From NCBI RefSeq assembly GCF_006740045.1, contig NZ_AP019749.1, positions 1,817,001 to 1,881,000 of the forward strand: a stretch of DNA of 64,000 bases. Direction: 5' to 3'. Origin of the DNA: Comamonas terrigena NBRC 13299. GTDB taxonomy: Bacteria; Pseudomonadota; Gammaproteobacteria; Burkholderiales; Burkholderiaceae_C. The notes beneath the pieces were generated by a model. It saw nothing but the letters and a program-made list of their open reading frames with translations, had not been told where the DNA came from and searched no databases. This document shows positions 9,429-19,878 of the stretch, piece by piece. Positions within the stretch are counted from its first letter, which is position 1. Each line of letters begins with the position of its first letter. The translations under genes and the position numbers were made by a program.

Positions 9429-10813
9429 GTGCGCCACGGATGCCGCGCGCCATGGCGCAGCCCATGCCGGTCGGCCTGGGGGCGCGGGGGCGGCGCCGGT
9501 GGATGCGGGTTGTGGTTCTGTGCGCCTTGCTGGCTGTGGCCGCGCTGGCCTGGCTGCTGTGGCGTGGCAGTGCGGCGGGCACGCCGTCGGAGACGAAGGG
9601 TGCGGAGTCGTCGGCGCCGCCTTCTGCCGCGGTGCTGGAGCGCGGGGCCTATCTGGTGCGGGTCGGCGCCTGCATGGGCTGCCACACCGCCCAGGGCGGT
9701 GTGGTGCTGGCGGGGGGAGGCGAGGTGCGCACGCCGTTTGGCGTGTTCCATGCGCCGAATCTGACCCCCGATGCCGAGACCGGTCTGGGCCGCTGGAGCC
9801 TGGCCGATTTTCGTCGCGCCATGCGCCACGGCGTGGCGCCCGGCGGGCGCTTGCTGTACCCCGCATTCCCTTACGAGCAGTACACGGCCTTGCGTACGGA
9901 TGACGTGGATGCCCTCTACCACTACCTGCGCAGCCTGCCGCCGGTGGCGCAGCCGGCCCAGCCGCATGTGCTGGCGTTTCCCTATGGGTCCCAATGGGCG
10001 CTGGCCCTGTGGCGCGGGCTGTACTTCCGCCCGGCCGCTGCTGTGGCGCAGGAAGGGGAGGCTGGGCCACTGGAAGCGGGGCGGTATCTGGTGCAGGCTG
10101 TGGCACATTGCGCGGCCTGCCATTCCCCGCGCAATGGCCTGGGGGCGCTGGGGGGCGGCCAGCGGCTGGAAGGGGGGCTGATGCCCACCGAGGGCTGGCA
10201 GGCGCCGTCGTTGCTGGACAGCCGCGAGGCCGGCGTGCAGCGCTGGACGCCGCAGGCCGTGGTGCAGCTGCTGCGCACCGGGCGCACCGATGAAGGGGCC
10301 ACGGCCAGTGGCCCCATGGCGGATGCGGTGTTCTGGAGCACCCGGTATCTGACGGACGGCGATGCCCGGGCCGTGGCAGCCTATCTGCAGCGTCTGCCGG
10401 ATGCGGCGGCGGGTACAGGAGCCAGTGGGGGAGAGGCCGCGGTGCCGCCGCCCGCCGCAGGGGGCGGCCAACGCTATGACAGCGGCGCCCAGGCCAATTT
10501 CCGTCACTATTGTGCGGACTGCCATGGTGCCCAGGGCCAGGGGGGCGGCCCTGGCGGGGCGTTTCCCCCGCTGGCGGGCAACCGGGCAGTGCTGCGCAGC
10601 GACCCCGGCAATATGCTGCGCAGCATATTGCAGGGCGGCTATGCCCCCGCGACGGCGGGGAACCCGGCGCCGCACGGCATGCCTCCGTTCATGCAGACCC
10701 TGGGCGATGCGGAAATCGCAGCGCTGGCCACGTATATCCGCCAGTCCTGGGGCAACCAGGCTGCGACAGTCGCTACCATGGAGGTTTTTCGCGCCCGGCA
10801 GGGCCGTCCGTGA
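9425..10813 (+). CDS. Membrane-anchored triheme c-type cytochrome (alcohol/gluconate dehydrogenase cytochrome subunit-like)
   Basis: A 462-residue protein with one N-terminal membrane helix (about 27-46) and three haem sites, CMGCH (83-87), CAACH (229-233) and CADCH (363-367). The layout matches the cytochrome subunits that pass electrons from membrane flavo- or quinoprotein dehydrogenases to the respiratory chain. The family motif GVFHAPNLTPDAETG follows the first haem. It is translationally coupled to the diheme gene and probably to the thioredoxin-like gene. No catalytic dehydrogenase gene is present here, so it may serve an enzyme encoded elsewhere or link the bc1 pool to an oxidase. Confidence 0.88.
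   Translation: MSAPRMPRAMAQPMPVGLGARGRRRWMRVVVLCALLAVAALAWLLWRGSAAGTPSETKGAESSAPPSAAVLERGAYLVRVGACMGCHTAQGGVVLAGGGEVRTPFGVFHAPNLTPDAETGLGRWSLADFRRAMRHGVAPGGRLLYPAFPYEQYTALRTDDVDALYHYLRSLPPVAQPAQPHVLAFPYGSQWALALWRGLYFRPAAAVAQEGEAGPLEAGRYLVQAVAHCAACHSPRNGLGALGGGQRLEGGLMPTEGWQAPSLLDSREAGVQRWTPQAVVQLLRTGRTDEGATASGPMADAVFWSTRYLTDGDARAVAAYLQRLPDAAAGTGASGGEAAVPPPAAGGGQRYDSGAQANFRHYCADCHGAQGQGGGPGGAFPPLAGNRAVLRSDPGNMLRSILQGGYAPATAGNPAPHGMPPFMQTLGDAEIAALATYIRQSWGNQAATVATMEVFRARQGRP
10608..10631. repeat. 24-bp perfect palindrome inside the triheme cytochrome gene
   Basis: The half-site GCAATATGCTGC is followed directly by its exact reverse complement. It lies within codons for Gly-Asn-Met-Leu-Arg-Ser-Ile-Leu-Gln near the third haem domain. 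No function is evident. Confidence 0.8.
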
Positions 10814-10838
10814 CGGCGGCTGGCGGGCCAGGAGTGCA

Positions 10839-11228
10839 ATGCAAATGAAGGATGCGGCTGTGCCGACCGCGGCGCCCGAGGTGTCTGCCGACCCCTGGTG
10901 GGTGGTGTGCCTGTGCGCTGGCTGGTGCGGGGTGTGCCGGGATTACCGCAGCGGATTCGATGCCGTGGCCCAGCGCTGGCCGGACGTGCGCTGGGAATGG
11001 CTGGATGTGGAGGATCGGGAAGACCTTGTGGACGATGTGGATGTGGAAACTTTTCCCACGCTGCTGATCGGCCAGGGGGCGCGTGCGTTCTTCCTGGGGC
11101 CGCTGCTGCCGCAGCATGCGGTGCTGGAGCGGCTGGTGGCCTCTTTTATCGATGGCGCGCCGGCCACGCCCCAGTTGCCGCCCGAGGCCACACCGCTTTT
11201 TCAGCGGGTGACAGCCGCACTGGCGTAA
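10839..11228 (+). CDS. Thioredoxin-like protein with CGVC active site
   Basis: A 129-residue thioredoxin-fold protein without a signal peptide, so probably cytoplasmic. The redox motif is WCGVC (Cys30, Cys33), preceded by two further cysteines (24 and 26). A cis-Pro motif FPTLLI follows as in thioredoxins. CAGGAG precedes ATG 10839 at good spacing, and the gene begins 25 bases after the triheme cytochrome. It may help keep cysteines reduced, but because haem attachment is periplasmic its link to the cytochromes is only positional. Confidence 0.8.
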   Translation: MQMKDAAVPTAAPEVSADPWWVVCLCAGWCGVCRDYRSGFDAVAQRWPDVRWEWLDVEDREDLVDDVDVETFPTLLIGQGARAFFLGPLLPQHAVLERLVASFIDGAPATPQLPPEATPLFQRVTAALA

Positions 11229-11266
11229 GGCGGTCTGGAGGCTTCCATCCGGCTTGTGGGCTGTCT

Positions 11267-11295
11267 TTGCGAATCAACGCTTTAGCGGCTACAAT
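11267..11295 (+). promoter_or_regulatory. Strong sigma-70-type promoter of the rimP-nusA-infB operon
   Basis: TTGCGA (11267-11272), a 17-base spacer and TACAAT (11290-11295) match the consensus 4/6 and 5/6. Transcription would start near 11302, directly before a terminator-like hairpin and 130 bases before rimP. Confidence 0.75.
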
Positions 11296-11305
11296 ACGGG
11301 CTTCA

Positions 11306-11348
11306 CGACCAAACGGGCGGGTAACAACCGCCCGTTTTTTTTGGTCGG
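11306..11348 (+). terminator. Intrinsic terminator in the rimP leader (candidate attenuator)
   Basis: CGGGCGG (11314-11320) pairs with CCGCCCG (11328-11334) around a 7-base loop, and eight T follow. The outer CGACCAAA also pairs with TTTGGTCG across the T run, so a longer stem competes with termination. It lies only a few bases downstream of the predicted transcription start. It could equally terminate the cytochrome/thioredoxin unit. Confidence 0.75.
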
Positions 11349-11431
11349 TAGGATTTGGAGCTCGAAGCTGCCGCCCTATCAGAGCGGTGGTTATCGGGTT
11401 TTTTGTACTTCCGGGATTGAACTGAATACAC

Positions 11432-12013
11432 GTGGCATTACAGCAAATCGTTGAAGAAACCGTGACAGGTCTGGGCTACGACCTGGTCGAGATCGAACGC
11501 ACCGCAGGCGGGCTGTTGCGTATTACGATCGATTTGCCTTGGGCGCCGCCGGCCGAGGGCCAGCCTGCGCCGCTGCTGGAGCAGTTCATCACCGTCGAAG
11601 ACTGCGAACGTGTGACACGCCAACTGCAGTTTGCGCTGGAAGTCGATGGCGCCGATTACAAGCGCCTGGAAGTTTCGTCGCCCGGCATCGACCGTTTGCT
11701 GCGCCACGAGCAGGACTTCATCCGTTTTGAAGGCCAGGAGGTGGACTTGACGCTCAAGGAAGCCATTGGCGAGGCGGCGACCGGCAGCATCAATGCCAAT
11801 CGCAAGAAATTCCGCGGCACGCTGGAGCGCGCCGAAGGCGGTGGGTGGCAGATCGTCTGGAGCGATGCCCCTCCCATCAAGCCTGGGGTACGAGTGAGTA
11901 AAAAGCGTGAAGCGCCGCCACTGCAGGCGCTGGGCTTCACGTTCGACGAGTTGCGTGAAGCGCGGCTGGCGCCCATCGTCAATTTCAAAGGGCGCGCGGC
12001 CAAGCCGGAGTAA
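11432..12013 (+). CDS. rimP: Ribosome maturation factor RimP
   Basis: Needed for assembly of the 30S subunit. The 193-residue protein begins with a GTG codon and ALQQIVEETVTGLGYDLVEIE, the standard RimP N-terminus. It contains the conserved VSSPGIDRLL (Ser-Ser-Pro-Gly) segment before the C-terminal barrel. It heads the operon rimP-nusA-infB-rbfA-truB-typA, as in most proteobacteria, but the metY tRNA that precedes it in E. coli is absent. It is slightly longer than E. coli RimP because of inserted loops in both domains. Confidence 0.96.
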   Translation: MALQQIVEETVTGLGYDLVEIERTAGGLLRITIDLPWAPPAEGQPAPLLEQFITVEDCERVTRQLQFALEVDGADYKRLEVSSPGIDRLLRHEQDFIRFEGQEVDLTLKEAIGEAATGSINANRKKFRGTLERAEGGGWQIVWSDAPPIKPGVRVSKKREAPPLQALGFTFDELREARLAPIVNFKGRAAKPE

Positions 12014-12089
12014 GGCTGGATCGTCATCGTTTGGGCAAGGAAGGCGCTGTGGGTGCCTCCTCTTGGAAAGAAAATAGGAGAGTCGTCGC

Positions 12090-13577
12090 ATGAATCGCGA
12101 ACTGTTGATGTTGGTGGAAGCCATTTCGCGTGAAAAGAATGTCGAGCACGATGTGGTTTTCGGCGCGGTGGAACAAGCGCTGGCGCAAGCCACAAAGAAG
12201 CTGTACGAAGGTGAAGTGGACATTCGTGTGGCGATCGACCGCGACAGCGGCGACTACGACACTTTCCGCCGCTGGGTGGTGGTGCCGGATGACGCCGGTC
12301 TGCAAAACCCCGATGCCGAAGAAATGCTGATGGACGCGGAAGATCGCGTGCCCGGCATCCAGGTGGGCGAGTTCATTGAAGAGCAGATCGAATCGCTGCC
12401 CATCGGCCGTATCGGTGCGATGGCCGCCAAGCAGGTCATCCTGCAGAAGATCCGTGACGCCGAGCGCGAAATGCTGCTCAACGAATTCATGGCCCGTGGC
12501 GAAAAGATCTTCACCGGCACGGTCAAGCGCATGGACAAGGGCGACATCATTGTCGAATCCGGCCGTGTGGAAGGCCGTCTGCGCCGTGGGGAAATGATCC
12601 CCAAGGAAAACCTGCGCAACGGCGACCGCGTGCGCGCCATGATCATGGAAGTGGACCTGACGCTGCGTGGCGCTCCCATCATCCTGTCGCGTTCCGCACC
12701 GGAGTTCATGATCGAGCTGTTCCGCAACGAAGTGCCGGAAATCGAGCAAGGTCTGCTGGAAATCAAGAGCTGCGCACGCGATGCGGGCAGCCGTGCGAAA
12801 ATCGCCGTGATCTCCCATGACAAGCGCGTGGATCCCATCGGTACCTGCGTGGGCGTGCGTGGTTCGCGCGTCAATGCCGTGACCAATGAGCTGGCCGGCG
12901 AGCGCGTGGACATCGTGCTGTGGTCGGAAGACCCTGCGCAGTTCGTGATCGGCGCCCTGGCGCCTGCGAACGTGTCGTCCATCGTGGTGGATGAAGAAAA
13001 GCACGCCATGGACGTGGTGGTGGACGAGGAAAACCTGGCCATCGCCATCGGCCGTGGTGGTCAGAACGTGCGTCTGGCCTCCGACCTGACAGGTTGGAAG
13101 ATCAACATCATGGATGCCGCCGAGTCTGCCCAGAAGCAGGCTGTGGAAACCGACTCCGCCCGCAAGCTGTTCATGGAAAAGCTGGACGTGGATGAGGAAT
13201 TCGCCGGCATCCTGATTGACGAAGGTTTCAGCAGCCTGGAAGAGGTGGCCTATGTGCCCATCGCCGAAATGCTGGAAATCGAGGCGTTCGACGAGGAAAC
13301 CGTCAACGAACTGCGTGCACGTGCCAAGGATGCACTCCTGACGATGGAAATCGCCAAGGAAGAGAGCGTGGCCCATGTCTCCCAGGATCTCCGTGATCTG
13401 GAAGGCCTGACACCGGATCTGGTGGCCAAGCTGGCTGCTGGTGGTGTGCAAACCCGTGATGATCTGGCTGACCTGGCCATCGACGAGCTGACCGAACTGA
13501 CCGGTCAGACCGCTGATGAAGCCAAGGCGCTGATCATGAAGGCGCGCGAGCACTGGTTCACGCAGGGTGAAGAGTAA
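12090..13577 (+). CDS. nusA: Transcription termination/antitermination factor NusA
   Basis: RNA polymerase-binding factor that modulates pausing, termination and antitermination. The 495-residue chain shows the N-terminal polymerase-binding domain, then S1 (about 135-200), two KH domains with [11 protein letters not shown] and [11 protein letters not shown] motifs, and two acidic C-terminal repeats. This is the proteobacterial full-length form. AATAGGAG precedes the ATG. In E. coli, NusA represses its own operon through leader termination, which makes the hairpin before rimP of interest. Confidence 0.97.
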   Translation: MNRELLMLVEAISREKNVEHDVVFGAVEQALAQATKKLYEGEVDIRVAIDRDSGDYDTFRRWVVVPDDAGLQNPDAEEMLMDAEDRVPGIQVGEFIEEQIESLPIGRIGAMAAKQVILQKIRDAEREMLLNEFMARGEKIFTGTVKRMDKGDIIVESGRVEGRLRRGEMIPKENLRNGDRVRAMIMEVDLTLRGAPIILSRSAPEFMIELFRNEVPEIEQGLLEIKSCARDAGSRAKIAVISHDKRVDPIGTCVGVRGSRVNAVTNELAGERVDIVLWSEDPAQFVIGALAPANVSSIVVDEEKHAMDVVVDEENLAIAIGRGGQNVRLASDLTGWKINIMDAAESAQKQAVETDSARKLFMEKLDVDEEFAGILIDEGFSSLEEVAYVPIAEMLEIEAFDEETVNELRARAKDALLTMEIAKEESVAHVSQDLRDLEGLTPDLVAKLAAGGVQTRDDLADLAIDELTELTGQTADEAKALIMKAREHWFTQGEE

Positions 13578-13600
13578 GGGTACGGAGGTAAGTAGGAAAT

Positions 13601-16432
13601 ATGTCGTTGAATACAGTCGCCGAGTTTGCCGCCGAACTCAAGAAAACCCCCGAGACCCTGCTCGAACAACTGAAGTCCGCAGGTGTGGCCAAAGCCACGT
13701 CTGCAGATCCTTTGACCGAATCGGACAAGCAAAAACTACTCAGCTTCCTGAAGGCCAGCCATGGCGCGGAAGGTGCTGACCGCAAGAAGATTACGTTGAC
13801 CAAAAAATCGACGAGTGAGATCAAGCAGGCCGATGCCACTGGCAAGGCCCGCACCATTCAGGTGGAAGTGCGCAAGAAGCGCACCTTCATCCAACGCGAC
13901 GAAACCCCGGCCGAAGCTGCCGCCCAGGCTGCACGCCCTGCGGCCGAACTGGCCCGCCGTGAGGAAGAGGCACGCCTGCAAGTGGAAGACCTGCGCAAGC
14001 AGGAAGAAGCACTGGTGACCGAACGCAAGGAACGCGAAGAGCGCGAAGAGCTGGTGCGCCGCGAGCGCGAAGCCGAAGAGCGCGCCCGTGCCTATGCCGA
14101 AGCCGAAGCTGCCAAGGTGCGCCAGGAAAAGGAAGCCAAGAAGGAAGCCGCTGCAGAAGCTGTGGCCGCCCAGGAAGCTCGCGTTTCGGCACAGGCCGAA
14201 GCCCGTGCCAAGGCCGACGAGGAATCCCGCCAGCGCGCTGCGGAAGAAGCCGCACGTGCCAAGGATCTGGACGAGCGCCGCCGCAAGGCCCTGGCAGAAG
14301 CCGAAGCCATCCGTGCCATGATGGCCGCTCCCAAGAAGGTGCTGGTCGCCAAGAAGCCGGAAGAGCCCAAGAAGCCTGCAGCAACCACGGCCGATGCCAA
14401 GAAGGCCGCGCCTGCAGCCAAGGATGGCAAGCCTGCCGCCGGCGGTGCGACCGCCAACGCGGGTGCCGGCAACCGCAACGGCGGTGGCAAGGAAGTCAAG
14501 TCGGCCAAGCTGTCCTCCAGCTGGGCCAATGACGCCAACGGCAAGAAGAAGGAAATCAAGACCCGTGGCGACAGCTCGGGCGGCGTGGGCCGTTCGAACT
14601 GGCGCGGTGGTCCGCGTGGTGGCCGTCGCGGCAATGACCGCAACGACCAGCAACAACAGCAGAGCCAGGAATTCCGCCAGCTGGAGATTTCGGTGCCCGA
14701 AACCATCACTGTGGCCGAACTGGCGCACAAGATGGCCATCAAGGCTTCCGAAGTGATCAAGTCGCTGATGAAGATGGGCCAGATGGTCACCATCAACCAG
14801 CCGCTGGACCAGGACACCGCCATGATCGTGGTGGAAGAAATGGGCCACGTGGCCAAGGTGGCTGCACTGGACGATCCGGAAGCGTTCACCGCCGAGGAAG
14901 TGTCCAACTCCGAAGCCGAGATGATCTCCCGCGCTCCTGTGGTGACCGTCATGGGCCACGTGGACCACGGCAAGACCTCGCTGCTGGACTACATCCGCCG
15001 CACCAAGGTGGCGTCGGGCGAAGCCGGTGGCATTACCCAGCACATCGGTGCCTACCACGTGCAGACGCCACGCGGCATGATCACCTTCCTGGACACCCCG
15101 GGTCACGAGGCCTTCACGGCCATGCGTGCCCGCGGCGCCAAGTCCACCGACATCGTGATTCTGGTGGCCGCTGCCGACGACGGCGTGATGCCCCAGACCA
15201 AGGAAGCCATCAAGCACGCCAAGGCGGCTGGTGTTCCTATCGTGGTGGCCATCACCAAGTCGGACAAGCCCGATGCCAACCCCGACCGCGTCAAGCAGGA
15301 GCTGGTGGTGGAAGAGGTGCTGCCCGAAGAGTACGGTGGTGACTCGCCTTTCGTGTCCGTGTCGTCCAAGACCGGCCAGGGCATCGACGAGCTGCTGGAG
15401 CAGGTGCTTCTGCAGGCCGAAGTGCTGGAACTGAAGGCGCCAGTGGATGCCGCTGCCAAGGGTCTCGTGATCGAAGCACAGCTGGACAAGGGCCGCGGTA
15501 CCGTGGCCACCGTGCTGGTGCAGTCCGGTACGCTGAAGGTGGGCGACATCGTGCTGGCAGGCCAGACCTATGGCCGCGTGCGTGCCATGCTGGACGAAGA
15601 CGGCAAGCAGACCAAGGAAGCCGGTCCGTCGATTCCGGTCGAAATCCAGGGTCTGAACGAAGTGCCCATGGCCGGTGATGACTTCATGGTGCTGAGCGAC
15701 GAACGCCGTGCCCGTGAAATCGCCACCTACCGCGCTGGCAAGTTCCGCAACACCAAGCTGGCCAAGCAACAAGCCGCCAAGCTGGAAAACATGTTCGCCG
15801 AAATGTCCGCTGGCGATGTGCAGACGCTGCCCATCATCATCAAGGCCGACATGCAGGGTTCGCAGGAAGCACTGGCTGCCTCGCTGCTCAAGCTGTCGAC
15901 CGAGGAAATCAAGGTCCAGCTGGTGTACTCCGGCGTGGGCGGTATCTCGGAATCCGACGTCAACCTGGCGCTGGCTTCCAAGGCCATCATCATCGGTTTC
16001 AACGTGCGTGCAGACGCCCAGGCCCGCAAGACGGCCGAAGGCAACGACGTGGACATCCGCTACTACAACATCATCTACGACGCCGTGGATGAAGTGAAGT
16101 CGGCCATGTCGGGCATGCTGGCCCCCGAGAAGCGCGAAGAGATCATCGGTATGGCCGAGATCCGCACCGTGTTCGTGGCAACGAAGATCGGCACCATTGC
16201 CGGTTCGTACATCACGCAAGGTCACGTCACCCGCAATGCACACTTCCGTCTGCTGCGCGACAACGTGGTCATCTACACGGGCGAGATCGAGTCGCTGCGC
16301 CGTATGAAGGACGACGTCAAGGAAGTCAAGGAAGGCTTCGAGTGCGGTATCAAGCTCAAGAACTACAACGACATTCGTGAGAACGACATGCTCGAAGTGT
16401 TCGAGATCAAGGAAATCGCGCGTACGCTGTAA
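13601..16432 (+). CDS. infB: Translation initiation factor IF-2
   Basis: GTPase that brings initiator tRNA to the 30S subunit and promotes subunit joining. The 943-residue chain starts with an IF2 N-terminal domain, then a long Ala/Glu/Lys/Arg-rich helical linker (about 90-330), a Gly/Arg-rich segment, and the GTPase core. G1 is GHVDHGKT (452-459) and G3 DTPGH (498-502). G4 reads TKSD (552-555) instead of the usual NKxD. The linker is what makes the protein longer than most IF2 forms. It starts 23 bases after nusA. Confidence 0.97.
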   Translation: MSLNTVAEFAAELKKTPETLLEQLKSAGVAKATSADPLTESDKQKLLSFLKASHGAEGADRKKITLTKKSTSEIKQADATGKARTIQVEVRKKRTFIQRDETPAEAAAQAARPAAELARREEEARLQVEDLRKQEEALVTERKEREEREELVRREREAEERARAYAEAEAAKVRQEKEAKKEAAAEAVAAQEARVSAQAEARAKADEESRQRAAEEAARAKDLDERRRKALAEAEAIRAMMAAPKKVLVAKKPEEPKKPAATTADAKKAAPAAKDGKPAAGGATANAGAGNRNGGGKEVKSAKLSSSWANDANGKKKEIKTRGDSSGGVGRSNWRGGPRGGRRGNDRNDQQQQQSQEFRQLEISVPETITVAELAHKMAIKASEVIKSLMKMGQMVTINQPLDQDTAMIVVEEMGHVAKVAALDDPEAFTAEEVSNSEAEMISRAPVVTVMGHVDHGKTSLLDYIRRTKVASGEAGGITQHIGAYHVQTPRGMITFLDTPGHEAFTAMRARGAKSTDIVILVAAADDGVMPQTKEAIKHAKAAGVPIVVAITKSDKPDANPDRVKQELVVEEVLPEEYGGDSPFVSVSSKTGQGIDELLEQVLLQAEVLELKAPVDAAAKGLVIEAQLDKGRGTVATVLVQSGTLKVGDIVLAGQTYGRVRAMLDEDGKQTKEAGPSIPVEIQGLNEVPMAGDDFMVLSDERRAREIATYRAGKFRNTKLAKQQAAKLENMFAEMSAGDVQTLPIIIKADMQGSQEALAASLLKLSTEEIKVQLVYSGVGGISESDVNLALASKAIIIGFNVRADAQARKTAEGNDVDIRYYNIIYDAVDEVKSAMSGMLAPEKREEIIGMAEIRTVFVATKIGTIAGSYITQGHVTRNAHFRLLRDNVVIYTGEIESLRRMKDDVKEVKEGFECGIKLKNYNDIRENDMLEVFEIKEIARTL

Positions 16433-16438
16433 TCACTG

Positions 16439-16816
16439 ATGGCAACACGCAAGAAGTCCGCTGCGCCCAATCGCAGCTTCAAAGTCTCCGACCAGATCCA
16501 GCGCGATCTGTCGGAGCTGATCGCCCGCGAGTTGAAGGACCCGCGCGTTGGCATGGTCACGCTGCAAAGCGTGGAGGTGACGCCCGACTATGCCCACGCC
16601 AAGGTCTACTTCAGCCTGCTGGTGGGTGATCCTGAACAAACCGAAATGGCACTGAACCAGGCCGCAGGCTTTCTGCGCAACGGCCTGTTCAAGCGCCTGC
16701 ACATCCATACCGTGCCCACGCTGCACTTCCATTTCGACCGCACCACCGAGCGTGCGGCCGACATGAACGCCTTGATTGCCAAGGCTGTGGCGTCGCGCGG
16801 ACCTGAAGAAGGCTAA
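16439..16816 (+). CDS. rbfA: 30S ribosome-binding factor RbfA
   Basis: Cold-shock-associated factor that binds the 30S subunit and helps mature the 5' end of 16S rRNA. The 125-residue protein shows the KH-like core with [22 protein letters not shown], the hallmark segment of the family. It lies 6 bases after infB and just before truB, the usual order. Confidence 0.95.
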   Translation: MATRKKSAAPNRSFKVSDQIQRDLSELIARELKDPRVGMVTLQSVEVTPDYAHAKVYFSLLVGDPEQTEMALNQAAGFLRNGLFKRLHIHTVPTLHFHFDRTTERAADMNALIAKAVASRGPEEG

Positions 16817-16820
16817 GCAT

Positions 16821-17813
16821 ATGAACGCCCCTCGCACACGGGTGCAGCGGCGCCCTGTGCATGGGGTGTTGCTGCTTGACAAGCCGCTGGGCCTTTCCAG
16901 CAATGACGCTTTGCAGAAGGTGAAGTGGTTGTTGCGCGCGGAAAAGGCCGGCCATACCGGAACCCTGGACCCCCTGGCCAGTGGCGTGCTGCCGCTGTGC
17001 TTTGGTGCGGCCACCAAGTTCAGCCAGCTGCAGCTGGAAGCACCCAAGACCTATACCGCCATTGCCCGCCTGGGGCAGACCACGACCACGGCCGATGCCG
17101 AGGGCGCGGTGCTGCGCGAGCGTCCGGTGGACCTGGTGTCCATCACGCCCGAGCGTCTGGCTGCCGTGCAGGCCCAGTTCACTGGCGACATCCAGCAGGT
17201 GCCGCCGATGTACAGCGCCCTGAAGAAAGACGGCAAGGCCTTGTATGAGTACGCTCGCGCGGGTGTGGAGATCGAGCGCCCGGCGCGCGCGGTCACGATC
17301 CACGCACTGAAGCTGGCGCTGACGCAGGACGAGGACGGCCAGCCGGCCATTGAAATGGTGGTGACCTGCAGCAAGGGCACGTACATCCGTACGCTGGCCG
17401 AGGATGTAGGCGAGGCCCTGGGCTGTGGTGCGCATCTGCGCGCGCTGCGCCGTACCGATACCGGTGGCATCGATCTTGCACGCTGCGTGACGCTGCAGGC
17501 GCTGATCGATATGCCGGAGGCCGAACGCATGCAGCATGTGCTGCCTGCGGACACATTGCTGCATGCCCATGTGCCTGTCACATTGGGCGAGCAAGATGCC
17601 GGACGTTTCCTGTCCGGCTTGCGCCGCCGTGGCGACTGGCCCGATGCCAGTGCCGTGGCGGTGTATGGAGACCAACCCCGTGCCCTGTTGGGTGTGGGGC
17701 ATGTCACAAGCGGGGAGCTGATTCCTGACCGCCTGCTCAGTCCCCTGGAAATTCAACAGATTTTGGAAGGCACGCCGCTGCACACAGAGCGCGGCAGTTT
17801 GGAAACTTTATGA
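16821..17813 (+). CDS. truB: tRNA pseudouridine-55 synthase TruB
   Basis: Converts U55 in the T-loop of tRNAs to pseudouridine. The 330-residue protein has the catalytic motif [12 protein letters not shown] with Asp50 as nucleophile, [10 protein letters not shown], and the C-terminal TruB extension. The ATG at 16821 is preferred; a longer frame into rbfA is not homologous-looking. The stop overlaps the start of typA as ATGA. Confidence 0.96.
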   Translation: MNAPRTRVQRRPVHGVLLLDKPLGLSSNDALQKVKWLLRAEKAGHTGTLDPLASGVLPLCFGAATKFSQLQLEAPKTYTAIARLGQTTTTADAEGAVLRERPVDLVSITPERLAAVQAQFTGDIQQVPPMYSALKKDGKALYEYARAGVEIERPARAVTIHALKLALTQDEDGQPAIEMVVTCSKGTYIRTLAEDVGEALGCGAHLRALRRTDTGGIDLARCVTLQALIDMPEAERMQHVLPADTLLHAHVPVTLGEQDAGRFLSGLRRRGDWPDASAVAVYGDQPRALLGVGHVTSGELIPDRLLSPLEIQQILEGTPLHTERGSLETL

Positions 17814-19639
17814 GCAAACAAATCCGCAACATCGCCATCATTGCGCACGTTGACCATGGCAAGACCACCATGGTTGACCAGCTGCTGCGCCAATCCGGTA
17901 CCTTTGCCGAACACGAAAAAGTCGTGGACACGGTGATGGACAACCACGCCATCGAACGTGAACGTGGCATCACGATTCTGGCCAAGAACTGCGCCGTGTC
18001 CTGGAAGGACACCCACATCAACATTCTCGACACCCCCGGTCACGCGGACTTCGGTGGCGAAGTGGAACGTGCCCTGTCCATGGTGGACGGTGTGGTGCTG
18101 CTGATCGACGCGCAAGAAGGCCCCATGCCCCAGACGCGTTTCGTGACCAAGAAGGCGCTGGCCCTGGGCCTGCGTCCCATCGTGGTCGTGAACAAGGTGG
18201 ACAAGCCAGGTGCCAACCCCGACAAGGTCGTCAACGCTGCGTTCGACCTGTTCGACAAGCTGGGCGCCACTGATGAACAGCTGGACTTCCCCGTGGTGTA
18301 TGCCTCGGGCATCAACGGCTGGTCTTCGAAGGAAGAGGGCGAGCCCGGCGCACAATGGGGTACCGACATGTCGGCCCTGTTCGACACCATTCTGGAGCAC
18401 GTGCCTTCGGTGCAAGGCGATGCTTCGGCACCCCTGCAGATGCAGATCTCGGCGCTGGACTACTCCACGTTCGTGGGCCGTATCGGCGTGGGCCGCATCA
18501 CCCAAGGTACGCTGAAGGTGAACCAGAGCGTGACGGTCATGGCCGGTCCGGAAGGCAAGCCTTACAACGGCAAGATCAACCAGATCCACCAGTTCCAGGG
18601 TATCGATCGCGTGCAAGTGACCGAAGCCGGTCCTTCGGACATCGTGCTGATCAGCGGTATCGAAAACATCGGTATCGGCGAAACCATCACCGATCCCGCC
18701 AATCCCCAGCCTCTGCCGATGCTGAAGATTGACGAGCCCACGCTGACCATGAACTTCTGCGTGAACACCTCGCCTCTGGCAGGTCGTGAAGGCAAGTTCG
18801 TGACCAGCCGCCAGATCTGGGACCGTCTGCAAAAGGAACTGCGTTCCAACGTGGCGCTGCGCGTCAAGGAAACCGACGAAGACGGTATCTTTGAAGTCTC
18901 CGGCCGTGGTGAACTGCACCTGACCATTCTGCTGGAAGAAATGCGTCGCGAAGGCTATGAGCTGGCTGTGTCCAAGCCCCGCGTGGTGATGCAGATGATC
19001 GACGGTGTCCGCCACGAGCCTATCGAGCTGGTGACGGCCGACATCGAAGAAGGTCACCAAGGCGGCGTGATGCAGGCCCTGGGCGAGCGCAAGGGCGAGC
19101 TGGTGAACATGGAGCCCGATGGCCGCGGTCGCGTCCGTCTGGAATACCGCATCCCGGCCCGTGGCCTGATCGGTTTCACCAACGAATTCCTGAACCTGAC
19201 CCGTGGTTCCGGCCTGATCGCCAACATCTTCGACAGCTACGAACCCCATAAGGGCGACATCGGCGGCCGCAAGAACGGCGTGCTGATTTCCATGGACGAC
19301 GGTGAAATCTTCACCTACGCCCTGGGCAAGCTGGACGACCGTGGTCGCATGTTCGTCAAGCCCAACGACCCCGTGTATGAAGGCATGATCGTCGGTATCC
19401 ACAGCCGTGACAACGATCTGGTGGTGAACGCCACCCGTACCAAGCAGCTGACCAACTTCCGCGTGAGCGGCAAGGAAGACGCGATCAAGATCACGCCTCC
19501 CATCGAGCTGTCGCTGGAATACGGCGTGGAATTCATCGAAGACGACGAGCTGCTGGAAATCACCCCCACCAGCCTGCGCGTGCGCAAGCGCCACCTGAAG
19601 GAGCACGACCGCAAGCGTGCTTCGCGCGAAAACGCGTAA
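17810..19639 (+). CDS. typA: Ribosome-associated GTPase TypA/BipA
   Basis: Translational GTPase involved in stress adaptation and large-subunit assembly. The 609-residue chain starts [16 protein letters not shown] (G1 at 12-19) with [14 protein letters not shown] (G3) and NKVDKPGA (G4), followed by EF-G-like and BipA-specific C-terminal domains. The start overlaps truB, tying it into the rimP operon. A terminator follows 31 bases after the stop, so this is the last gene of the operon. Confidence 0.96.
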   Translation: MSKQIRNIAIIAHVDHGKTTMVDQLLRQSGTFAEHEKVVDTVMDNHAIERERGITILAKNCAVSWKDTHINILDTPGHADFGGEVERALSMVDGVVLLIDAQEGPMPQTRFVTKKALALGLRPIVVVNKVDKPGANPDKVVNAAFDLFDKLGATDEQLDFPVVYASGINGWSSKEEGEPGAQWGTDMSALFDTILEHVPSVQGDASAPLQMQISALDYSTFVGRIGVGRITQGTLKVNQSVTVMAGPEGKPYNGKINQIHQFQGIDRVQVTEAGPSDIVLISGIENIGIGETITDPANPQPLPMLKIDEPTLTMNFCVNTSPLAGREGKFVTSRQIWDRLQKELRSNVALRVKETDEDGIFEVSGRGELHLTILLEEMRREGYELAVSKPRVVMQMIDGVRHEPIELVTADIEEGHQGGVMQALGERKGELVNMEPDGRGRVRLEYRIPARGLIGFTNEFLNLTRGSGLIANIFDSYEPHKGDIGGRKNGVLISMDDGEIFTYALGKLDDRGRMFVKPNDPVYEGMIVGIHSRDNDLVVNATRTKQLTNFRVSGKEDAIKITPPIELSLEYGVEFIEDDELLEITPTSLRVRKRHLKEHDRKRASRENA

Positions 19640-19670
19640 GCCAGCGGCTGCTTCGGCAGCTGTTGCACAC

Positions 19671-19699
19671 AAAGGCCGCCCTGTGCGGCCTTTTTCTTT
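19671..19699 (+). terminator. Terminator of the rimP-typA operon
   Basis: AAAGGCCGC pairs with GCGGCCTTT around a five-base loop, and a T-rich tail follows. Confidence 0.88.
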
Positions 19700-19878
19700 G
19701 GGCATTGCGGTTGCAATAGCTGCCGCCGCAGGGCCAGATCGCGCAATACGCTGGCGGTGGTGCGCGCGGGGGACAGAAATCGGCACCATCCTCGGTTATC
19801 GTGCCGGTTTGACCGGGCGCAGCCGTAGTACTCGTGGCGTGCGCCGGATCCGCGAACCCCTACGGAGAGATTTCCCCC

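Noticed and set aside
13736..16243. A reverse-strand frame of 835 codons
   Set aside because: Antisense to infB, whose GTPase motifs are complete.
16814..16826. GCATATG before truB as another copy of the sulfur-island motif
   Set aside because: Only the 7-base core matches, and it coincides with the truB start codon.
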